From: Bacteroidota bacterium
GTDB taxonomy: Bacteria > Bacteroidota > Bacteroidia > Chitinophagales > Saprospiraceae
Length of the DNA: 5,330 nucleotides
Direction: 5' to 3'
Assembly (NCBI GenBank): GCA_008501835.1
Contig: QQUB01000402.1
Location: 1 to 5,330 of the forward strand
The notes under the pieces were generated by a model, which did no database searches, was not told the DNA's origin, and saw only the letters and a program-made list of their open reading frames with translations. How positions within the stretch are numbered: position 1 is the first letter of the stretch; each line of letters opens with the position of its first letter. The translations under genes were made by a program, and so were the position numbers. Of this stretch, positions 1-5,330 are shown one piece after another.

Positions 1-1221
1 AAAATTGTTTCCATTGAAGACTCTATTGTAGCCGGCAAGGGAATGACTGTTCCTGAGATTACAAGCCTGTTACGAGGGAAAAAAGGAACCGACGTTTCTG
101 TGGGAATCCTCAGGGGAAATCAAAAAGATCTGCTGGATTTTACTATTACCAGGGATGCTATTCCTATGAATAGTGTAGACGTGGCTATGATGCTCGATGA
201 TAAAACAGGATATATCAGGTTGTCAAGGTTTAGTGCTAAAAGTTATGAGGAATTCATGAAAGGGATGGAGCCTTTGGTTGAGGAACAAAAGATGAAAGAC
301 CTGATCATTGACCTGCGTGGCAACCCTGGGGGCTATCTTCAGCAGGCTACCAGAATATTGAGCCAGTTGTTCAAGGATAAACAAGCCTTGCTGGTCTTCA
401 CAGAAGGTCGGAAAACCGGAAGAAATGAATACAGCACTTCTGGAATGCCGTTTTTTGATGTGAACAATATTGTTGTGTTAATTGACGAAGGCTCTGCTTC
501 TGCCAGTGAAATTGTAGCCGGAGCGATCCAGGATCGAGACAGGGGAGTTATTGTTGGTAGACGATCCTTTGGGAAGGGACTCGTTCAGGAGCAATACGAA
601 CTATCGGACGGATCAGCATTGCGTTTGACGGTGGCTAAGTATTATACACCTTCAGGGCGCTCCATCCAGAAACCTTATGATGACAAGGAAAAGTATGCTC
701 ATGATTTTATGGATCGGATGGAGTCCGGTGAATTATCAGGAGAGGCGGACGCCGAGGTTATCGATTCAACACAATACCATACTACCAATGGACATGTTGT
801 CTATGGAGGAGGAGGAATTATACCAGATGTATTTGTTTCCCTGGATACTTCCATGTTTTCTGACACCTACACAGCTCTTCGGCAGCAGGTGAGCCGTTTT
901 GTTTACCGGTATATGGAAAAACCGGGACATGATTTCTCTGAGTTTACCCTGGAAACCTTTAAAGATGATTTTCAGGTGGATGAAATATTGTTCAAGGATT
1001 TCCTGGATTTTGTGACCCGGGACGATGTTGAGATCGATGAAGTTGATCTGGCGAATTGTAAAGCTGATATTCGCAACAGGCTCAAAGCTCAGATCGCCCG
1101 TCAGCTATTCAGAGAAGAGGGTTTTTACGGCATATTACTGGACAATGATGATATGGTAAAGGAGGCTATGAGGGTACTCCGCCTGCCGGATCCATTGGCG
1201 AATTCACGCAATGAGGAATAA
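1..1221 (+). CDS. S41-family C-terminal processing protease (CtpA/Prc type), 5' partial
   Basis: This is an exported serine protease that cleaves periplasmic proteins near their C termini. The reading frame is open from base 1, so the start lies outside the window; the ATG at 43 sits inside the PDZ domain and is not the start. Counting from the first codon, 406 residues are visible. Residues 1 to about 60 are the second half of a PDZ domain (GKGMTVPEITSLLRG). DLRGNPGG at 104-111 is the conserved strand-loop of the protease core. GSASASE holds the predicted nucleophile Ser167, and SFGKGLVQ holds the general base Lys192 and Gln196. The Ser-Lys spacing of 25 and Lys-Gln spacing of 4 match E. coli Prc (S430, K455, Q459), so the enzyme looks active. 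After the GRSIQKPY and GGGGIIPD segments comes a charged, helical C-terminal extension of roughly 120 residues, common in Bacteroidota members. The signal peptide and first PDZ half are missing. The family is certain; the substrate is unknown. Confidence 0.95.
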   Translation, partial: KIVSIEDSIVAGKGMTVPEITSLLRGKKGTDVSVGILRGNQKDLLDFTITRDAIPMNSVDVAMMLDDKTGYIRLSRFSAKSYEEFMKGMEPLVEEQKMKDLIIDLRGNPGGYLQQATRILSQLFKDKQALLVFTEGRKTGRNEYSTSGMPFFDVNNIVVLIDEGSASASEIVAGAIQDRDRGVIVGRRSFGKGLVQEQYELSDGSALRLTVAKYYTPSGRSIQKPYDDKEKYAHDFMDRMESGELSGEADAEVIDSTQYHTTNGHVVYGGGGIIPDVFVSLDTSMFSDTYTALRQQVSRFVYRYMEKPGHDFSEFTLETFKDDFQVDEILFKDFLDFVTRDDVEIDEVDLANCKADIRNRLKAQIARQLFREEGFYGILLDNDDMVKEAMRVLRLPDPLANSRNEE

Positions 1222-1251
1222 TCTCTAGAATAAATATTTAAAATTATCGGA

Positions 1252-1770
1252 ATGAAAAACTTGTCTTTTTTCTTTGTGCTATCTGTATTGGTTGTTTTTT
1301 CTTGTAATAATAACCAGAACCAAGCTAATGGTGAACCTGAAGAAACCACAAACCAGGTCACTCCTGCAGAGGGAACAAATCCTCCAATTCCCGGCACAGC
1401 TGTTACTCAGGAACAATTGGAAGACCTTAAGCCGAATGCTAATATTCCTGAGGGTGTTTTTGCTGTAAAGAATGTAAATTTTGCTCCAGAAATAAGCAAG
1501 TTTATGGTGCAGAAGGGAACAAGGGTGTTTGACCAAAAATGTAAGTCGTGTCATACTATTAAGGGAACCGGAGGAACAGCCTCAGCTTTTGAAGGGATGT
1601 TTGAACGACATGAACCTGCCTGGGTTTTTAATATGATCCGCAATGTACCTATTGATGGAATTACCCGGGATATGAAAAAATGCTCAACTCGCACCGATGA
1701 AGGAGCCTTGGAGGTAATTGATGCGAGAGATCTTTTGGAAATGATCAGAAGTGTGAGCCCGATTGAGTAG
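1252..1770 (+). CDS. Small c-type cytochrome lipoprotein
   Basis: The 172-residue product looks like a membrane-anchored electron carrier. Residues 1-18 form a lipoprotein signal peptide (Lys2, hydrophobic core, then V-F-S-C), predicting cleavage and lipidation at Cys18. Residues 19 to about 60 are a low-complexity N/Q/E/T/P-rich tether. A single class I-like cytochrome c domain follows (about 85-170) with one heme-binding CKSCH motif: Cys97 and Cys100 for the thioether bonds and His101 as proximal ligand. Met141 in the segment TRDMKKC is the best candidate for the distal ligand, by its position before the C-terminal helix (DARDLLEMIRSV); Met116 and Met128 are alternatives. Cys144 is an additional cysteine outside the heme motif. 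The ATG at 1252 is chosen because the signal peptide starts there directly; upstream is A/T-rich with no Shine-Dalgarno, as usual in Bacteroidota. It lies 30 bases after the protease gene with no visible terminator, so co-transcription is likely. The redox partner cannot be read from the sequence. Confidence 0.9.
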   Translation: MKNLSFFFVLSVLVVFSCNNNQNQANGEPEETTNQVTPAEGTNPPIPGTAVTQEQLEDLKPNANIPEGVFAVKNVNFAPEISKFMVQKGTRVFDQKCKSCHTIKGTGGTASAFEGMFERHEPAWVFNMIRNVPIDGITRDMKKCSTRTDEGALEVIDARDLLEMIRSVSPIE

Positions 1771-1774
1771 TTTT

Positions 1775-1866
1775 CAGTCTTCAGTCTTCAGTCTTCAGTC
1801 CACAGTCGCCAGTCTTCAGTCACCAGTAAAAATATACTGCGGACTGAAGACTGCGGACTGTCGACT
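1775..1866. repeat. Heptameric CAGTCNN repeat inverting into NNGACTG repeat (intergenic palindrome)
   Basis: CAGT(C) recurs exactly every 7 bases, starting at 1775, 1782, 1789, 1796, 1803, 1810, 1817 and 1824. The first three units are CAGTCTT; later ones vary only in the last two bases (CA, GC, TT, AC), and the eighth keeps CAGT only. After an A/T-rich spacer the same unit continues in inverted orientation, GACTG at 1842, 1849 and 1856, with the partial units ACTG at 1836-1839 and GACT at 1863-1866, again at 7-base steps. The repeat fills nearly the whole gap between two convergent genes. No reading frame across it looks like a real protein. It is a simple-sequence or REP-like intergenic element; origin and family are not known to me. 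Confidence 0.9.
1797..1866. terminator. Long imperfect hairpin, probable bidirectional terminator between convergent genes
   Basis: The inverted halves of the heptameric repeat can fold: 1797-1827 pairs with 1836-1866 around the 8-base loop AAAAATAT. By hand alignment 26 of 31 positions pair, and all five mismatches fall in the variable two-base spacers of the heptads (1801, 1808, 1809, 1822, 1823), while the CAGTC cores pair throughout. It begins 26 bases after the cytochrome stop and 6 bases after the stop of the minus-strand dsbD-like gene. That place suits termination of both transcripts. There is no long T-run directly after the stem on the plus side and only an A/T-rich stretch at either end, so classical intrinsic termination is inferred, not shown. 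Confidence 0.55.
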
Positions 1867-1872
1867 AAATAA

Positions 1873-4539
1873 TTATTTCTCCATTCCCAGTTGGGAATAA
1901 TTTTCTTCAAATACGTCCAACCCGCATTCCAGGAATTTGGTGTAGTCCCTGATATCGGAATTATAACCTCTAGGTGCGGATAATACCTTTTCGTCAGGAG
2001 ATACCAGTACATAGAGTGGTTGGGAGTTTTGCTGGAAATTGACGATCTGAAATTCCTGCCATAAACTTCCTACAGTCCGTAACTTGGACCCATCACGGGC
2101 AGAAATTAAAGTCTCATCGAGTTTCTTACGATCATCAGTATACAGGGAGATCAACACATAATCGTTCTGTATACGATCCCATACCTTGTCTACGATCCAG
2201 ATATTCTCTTCAGTTTTACGGCAGTTTACACAACCATAACCTGTGAAATCAAGTAGTATTGGCTTATTAACTTCCTGAGCATATTTTACACCTTCTTCAT
2301 ATACCTTGAAGCAATCAAGGTTGTTGGCGCATTTGGTGTAAGACGGAAAGCGAGCTTTGATGTCAGGATCTACATCCGTTTCAGGACTAGGCAAAAACAG
2401 GTTGTATTGAGTCGGTGGTGCAAGACCGCTTAAAAGACCCAGTGGGGAATATGATTTGGTTTGATCATTATAACGGAACCCCGTCAACAGGTAAATGGTT
2501 ATTGCTGCCGATAATGCGATAAATCCCCAGCGAACCGGTTTGATCTTTAATTTACCTTTGCTATCGTGAGGGAATTTGATGACCCCAAGTAAATAAAGGG
2601 TCATAGCCGCAAAAATCAGAATCCACAGGATCATGAATACTTCGTATGGCAAAATGTTCCAGTGGCTGGTCATATCAGCTACGGAGAGGAATTTCAATGC
2701 CAGCGCAAGTTCCAAAAATCCAAGAACTACTTTCACAGAGTTCATCCATCCACCTGATCTTGGCAAACTGTTGAGCCATCCAGGGAAAGCAGCAAATATG
2801 GCAAATGGAATAGCCAATGCTGATGAAAATCCAAGCATTACAACAAATGGCCCCAGTGAATTGGTAGCTGATTGAACCAAAGCAGAACCGATGATTGGAC
2901 CGGTACAGGAGAAGGAAACAATAGCTAATGTAAAGGCCATGAAAAATGTTCCGATCAATCCTCCTCTTTCGGCCATTTTATCACTCTTTGTTGACCATGA
3001 ACTCGGTAAGGTGATCTCATAATATCCGAAGAAAGAGATCGCAAAAGCTACAAATACCAGGAAGAAGATAGTATTCGCAATGGCATCTGTCGATAGGTTT
3101 TGCAGTGCGGTGACTCCGAAGACCCCTGTGATCAGCAAACCAATAGCTACATAAATCACAATAATTGACAATCCGTAGATCATTGCATTTCTGATCCCAC
3201 TGGCACGGTCTTTACTTCTTTTGGTGAAAAAACTCACCGTCAATGGAATCATTGGGAATACACATGGTGTAAGCAATGCCAACAAACCACCGAGAAAACC
3301 AAAGGCAAAGGTCAGTAAAAGATTCTGATCTCGTACAACCGCTTCTTCACCACAGTTCCCCAATGGTTCCAGGTAAGTGCTGTTCAATTGAGCATTTAGT
3401 GGATTGAAGGCGCCGTCTGCAGTTACCGTAGATTTGGTGTCTCCTGAATTAATTACATTTTTTCCTATGCTGGCATTAAAGCTGGCAAAATCTGCGGTAA
3501 ATTCAATATCAAAGGGTCCAACACACTTTTCATCGTCGCAGGACATGAATTCGATGTATCCATTGACAGGTTTGCTTGGATCAGTGATTTTTATTGCTTG
3601 TGTAAAGGTAACCGGGCCATGAGGATATTTGACCACATTGGCGTTATCAAACAAAGGGTCAATTTCTTCTTTCCTGTCTCCCAGTTCCGTCACCTTACCA
3701 TCAGTGGAAAAATGATCACCTTCTTCGAAAGTAAATGTAGTTGGAACGGGACCTTTTTCATCGGAATCCTGGGAGTAAATTCCCCAACCTTCATCCATGG
3801 TCGCCGTAAAAACGATATTGTAGTTACCATCGCCAGCCTTGTCGATCTTGATATCCCAATTGACCGGTTCGATCATAGCTCCAGGGTCCTGATCCATCGG
3901 GTCCAGCAAAATGGTGTTTTCGTCCAGCAGTTCATCACCTGCCTTTTCCTCGGCAGAAGCTGTTGCTTCAGCTGCAGTTTCTTTATTATCTAAAGTTTTG
4001 GGTGCTGAGGATGTTTTTTCTTCAGGAGCATTATTTGCAGGCTCTTCAGTTGGCTCTGCAGTTGTTTTTGTAGATTCTAGTTCAAACGAAAAGTCCACCT
4101 CAGTAGGAGGGAGGCATCGTTCATCATCACAACACATGAATTCGAGGTAACCCGTAATGGGCTCATCCAGATTACTTACCTTGATTCTTTGAGTAAAAAT
4201 TCCGGTTCCATAGAACTTGGTTAGTTCCATGTCAAAAACCTTATCATGTTTGGTTTTAATATTACCGCCTTCTTTCACCTTGCCAACGGTTGAAAAATGG
4301 CTTCCCTCATCAAAATAAAAACCGGTTGGTATCGGACGAATATCTGCTTCAGGCAGGTATTGTGAGTAAATCACCCAGCCATCTTCGATGGTAGCAGTAA
4401 ATATCAGGTCGAATTCTGTGTCGCTAACCTGCTCATAGGAAGTTTCCCAACTAACCGGGTCAAAAATCTGCCCCTGGGCCTTTCCTGCCATTATCAAAAC
4501 TATAAAACTGAAAAATAAAAACAGCCTTTTCATACTCAT
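1873..4539 (-). CDS. dsbD: DsbD-like transmembrane thiol:disulfide reductase with thioredoxin domain
   Basis: This inner-membrane protein passes electrons from cytoplasmic thioredoxin to periplasmic thiols. Residues 1 to about 22 are a signal peptide. Two homologous DsbD-alpha-like domains follow, about 24-155 with MCCDDERC (Cys136, Cys137, Cys142) and about 222-352 with MSCDDEKC (Cys334, Cys339), joined by a T/E/A-rich linker (156-215). The membrane domain has eight predicted helices (about 407-430, 452-472, 487-505, 528-548, 562-584, 603-622, 634-653, 671-688). It carries Cys426 in TPCVFPMIP and Cys545 in FSCTGP, the counterparts of E. coli DsbD C163 and C285. The C-terminal thioredoxin-fold domain (about 740-880) has GCVNC, Cys770 and Cys773, like the E. 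coli C461-C464 pair. Cys737 and Cys743 just before it form an extra possible pair. At 888 residues it is well over the length of E. coli DsbD (about 565), mainly through the duplicated domain and linkers. The start could be the ATG at 4537-4539 or the one two codons later (MKRLFLFF). All redox cysteines are present, so it should be functional. The symbol is by family; the role may be closer to ScsB or CcdA. Confidence 0.92.
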   Translation of the reverse strand: MSMKRLFLFFSFIVLIMAGKAQGQIFDPVSWETSYEQVSDTEFDLIFTATIEDGWVIYSQYLPEADIRPIPTGFYFDEGSHFSTVGKVKEGGNIKTKHDKVFDMELTKFYGTGIFTQRIKVSNLDEPITGYLEFMCCDDERCLPPTEVDFSFELESTKTTAEPTEEPANNAPEEKTSSAPKTLDNKETAAEATASAEEKAGDELLDENTILLDPMDQDPGAMIEPVNWDIKIDKAGDGNYNIVFTATMDEGWGIYSQDSDEKGPVPTTFTFEEGDHFSTDGKVTELGDRKEEIDPLFDNANVVKYPHGPVTFTQAIKITDPSKPVNGYIEFMSCDDEKCVGPFDIEFTADFASFNASIGKNVINSGDTKSTVTADGAFNPLNAQLNSTYLEPLGNCGEEAVVRDQNLLLTFAFGFLGGLLALLTPCVFPMIPLTVSFFTKRSKDRASGIRNAMIYGLSIIVIYVAIGLLITGVFGVTALQNLSTDAIANTIFFLVFVAFAISFFGYYEITLPSSWSTKSDKMAERGGLIGTFFMAFTLAIVSFSCTGPIIGSALVQSATNSLGPFVVMLGFSSALAIPFAIFAAFPGWLNSLPRSGGWMNSVKVVLGFLELALALKFLSVADMTSHWNILPYEVFMILWILIFAAMTLYLLGVIKFPHDSKGKLKIKPVRWGFIALSAAITIYLLTGFRYNDQTKSYSPLGLLSGLAPPTQYNLFLPSPETDVDPDIKARFPSYTKCANNLDCFKVYEEGVKYAQEVNKPILLDFTGYGCVNCRKTEENIWIVDKVWDRIQNDYVLISLYTDDRKKLDETLISARDGSKLRTVGSLWQEFQIVNFQQNSQPLYVLVSPDEKVLSAPRGYNSDIRDYTKFLECGLDVFEENYSQLGMEK

Positions 4540-4656
4540 GGATTAAACTTTTACTTAAACATTTTATACGATAAGGGAATTGATTGGTTTGGTTCGGAAT
4601 AACCTGAAGTGCAGGATGAATATTTTAATAACACCATAAAGCAGTCAAGGTTTATT

Positions 4657-4664
4657 CAAACTTA
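4657..4664 (-). promoter_or_regulatory. Bacteroidota -7 promoter element, TAAGTTTG (proximal candidate)
   Basis: The minus strand reads TAAGTTTG here, also a full match to TAnnTTTG. A start near 4650 would give a leader of about 110 bases to the dsbD-like ATG. The expected -33 position has only a weak TTTTCA; a TTG at 4677-4679 is too close. In an A/T-rich region such a match can occur by chance, so this is a secondary candidate. Confidence 0.3.
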
Positions 4665-4738
4665 CTTTTACCGATGCAATGCTTATGAAAACTCCCATAA
4701 AAACCGGGTAAAAAGTATACCTGGCCTTAATAGCCGTG

Positions 4739-4746
4739 CAAAGGTA
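4739..4746 (-). promoter_or_regulatory. Bacteroidota -7 promoter element, TACCTTTG (distal)
   Basis: On the minus strand this reads TACCTTTG followed by CA, a full match to the TAnnTTTG element recognised by the Bacteroidota primary sigma factor. It lies 11 bases after the stop of the upstream membrane-protein gene. Transcription would start near 4732. A -33 TTTG element at the usual spacing of about 19-21 bases is not evident; the spot falls in the 3' end of the upstream gene and reads GTCATT or similar. It is the better of the two candidates because of the TACCTTTGCA form often seen in this phylum. Confidence 0.5.
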
Positions 4747-4757
4747 ATTATTCCTGA

Positions 4758-5330
4758 TTAAATGACGTTCAGGAAAATCAAGTAATGCATCCCAACGACA
4801 AAAATCAACAAAAGAAAATGATATAAGCCATCAAAAGGAGGTTTCATTCGTGTGAAACTGAACGATAATAGAATACCAACAGGTATGGTCAAAACCACGA
4901 GGTGTTCCGGAGTGGCTGGTGTACAACATAAAAGCATCAGGCCACCAAAAAAAATGAGCCAGTACAGCAAGTTAATTTTCTTCTTCTCCTCAAATTTCTT
5001 TTTGCTTAAATTCCTGTTATAGCCTGTTAAGGACACCAAAATCAAAAAAACAAAAATGGTCATCGGCAGGAAGTCCAATATTGACTGGCCAAATTCAAAT
5101 TTGAAAAAGCCAATATGTTGTAAAACAAAGGTATTATAATACTGAACCGTTTCACCGACCCAAAATGCATAGAGAAAAGGATAAAGCCACGGCAGAAAAA
5201 GTCCTGTTAATCCCATGAAGCAATAACTCAATTTAAGACCGTAGAGGGAGCTGACTGCTACAATTAGCCATAAAAAGATGATGGCGTATGGTAGAAAGAA
5301 CAGAGAACTTAACCCGATCAATATCCCGGC
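4758..5330 (-). CDS. Polytopic membrane protein, DUF6427-like, 5' partial
   Basis: The frame stays open to the right edge of the window (reading A-G-I-L-I-G-L from 5330), so the start is outside; the TTG at 5319-5321 is an internal codon, not a convincing start. About 190 C-terminal residues are visible, rich in Phe, Leu and Ile with five or six probable membrane helices: two or three in the first 70 residues (SLFFLPYAIIFLWLIVAVSS, then a stretch around LFLPWLYPFLYAFW), one at FLPMTIFVFLILVSL, and a C-terminal group including LLYWLIFFGGLMLLCC, HLVVLTIPVGILLSF and FLLLIFVVGMHYLIF. A basic loop (NRNLSKKKFEEKKK) divides the halves and probably faces the cytoplasm. The GILIGLSSLFFLPY segment and overall pattern recall the DUF6427 family of Bacteroidota, a group of unknown function; that assignment is from memory and tentative. 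It precedes the dsbD-like gene on the same strand, but a 218-base gap with promoter signals suggests separate transcription. Confidence 0.75.
   Translation of the reverse strand, partial: AGILIGLSSLFFLPYAIIFLWLIVAVSSLYGLKLSYCFMGLTGLFLPWLYPFLYAFWVGETVQYYNTFVLQHIGFFKFEFGQSILDFLPMTIFVFLILVSLTGYNRNLSKKKFEEKKKINLLYWLIFFGGLMLLCCTPATPEHLVVLTIPVGILLSFSFTRMKPPFDGLYHFLLLIFVVGMHYLIFLNVI

Larger units (their letters stand above)
4540..4757 (-). promoter_or_regulatory. Intergenic leader region upstream of the dsbD-like gene
   Basis: This 218-base non-coding gap separates two minus-strand genes. Read on the minus strand it starts directly after the membrane-protein stop, shows two Bacteroidota-type -7 elements (listed separately), and ends in an A/T-rich stretch (TTTAAGTAAAAGTTTAATCC) just before the ATG, with no Shine-Dalgarno motif. 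If the distal promoter is used, the 5' leader would be roughly 190 bases, which is long enough for post-transcriptional control. I recognise no known riboswitch motif, and found no strong hairpin with a T-run that would end the upstream transcript. A short 17-codon frame at 4645-4698 is probably chance. Confidence 0.5.

Noticed and set aside
1775..1866. CRISPR array or attachment site
   Set aside because: The repeat unit is 7 bases with no unique spacers, no cas genes are near, and no integrase or tRNA lies in the window.
1788..2012. Minus-strand open frame running across the heptameric repeat
   Set aside because: It overlaps the 3' end of the dsbD-like gene in another frame, and its C terminus is just translated repeat sequence.
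3598..3993. 131-codon plus-strand open frame
   Set aside because: It lies wholly inside the minus-strand dsbD-like gene, whose domain pattern is unmistakable; the translated product shows no recognisable fold or signal.
3911..4150. Plus-strand open frame rich in Ser, Ala and Val opposite the dsbD-like gene
   Set aside because: It is the antisense of the T/E/A-rich linker and domain 1 of the dsbD-like protein; its composition is explained by that coding strand, with no start context or domain.
4645..4698. 17-codon minus-strand leader ORF (MGVFISIASVKVSLNKP)
   Set aside because: No ribosome-binding context, no run of regulatory codons and no attenuator hairpin with a T-run after it; a frame of this length is expected by chance.
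4721..4737. Small inverted repeat GGCTATTAAGGCC as terminator of the upstream membrane-protein gene
   Set aside because: The stem is only three to four pairs and no T-run follows, so it is too weak to call.

Overview
The window reads as ordinary chromosomal DNA of a Bacteroidota bacterium, probably from the Flavobacteriia/Cytophagia/Saprospiria part of the phylum. Pointers to this are moderate, AT-leaning base composition, gene starts without Shine-Dalgarno sequences but with A/T-rich leaders, two matches to the Bacteroidota -7 promoter element (TAnnTTTG), and the protein types: a C-terminal processing protease with a long C-terminal extension, a lipoprotein cytochrome, a DsbD-like reductase with a GCVNC thioredoxin motif, and a hydrophobic protein resembling DUF6427. 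The exact lineage cannot be read from the sequence.

Layout: On the plus strand, positions 1-1221 hold the C-terminal part of an S41-family protease. Its start lies left of the window. After 30 bases comes a small c-type cytochrome lipoprotein (1252-1770), probably in the same transcript. Positions 1771-1872 lie between convergent genes and hold a striking 7-bp periodic repeat (CAGTCNN) that turns round and continues as its own inverse, giving a long imperfect hairpin. On the minus strand, 1873-4539 encodes an 888-residue DsbD-like transmembrane thiol:disulfide reductase with two tandem N-terminal sensor-like domains, eight predicted membrane helices and a C-terminal thioredoxin domain. A 218-base gap (4540-4757) carries its likely promoter(s) and leader. 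The right edge (4758-5330, minus strand) is the C-terminal part of a polytopic membrane protein that continues beyond the window.

How the genes may work together: the envelope is the common theme. The protease processes or degrades periplasmic proteins, the cytochrome moves electrons at a membrane surface, and the DsbD-like protein carries reducing equivalents from cytoplasmic thioredoxin to periplasmic thiols. One known use of such reductant in this protein superfamily is keeping the CxxCH cysteines of apocytochromes reduced for heme attachment, so a link between the convergent cytochrome and dsbD-like genes is plausible but is inference from proximity only. I see no mobile element, CRISPR array, rRNA or tRNA, and no clear evidence of a new multi-gene system. 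The most unusual item is the heptameric palindromic repeat at 1775-1866.
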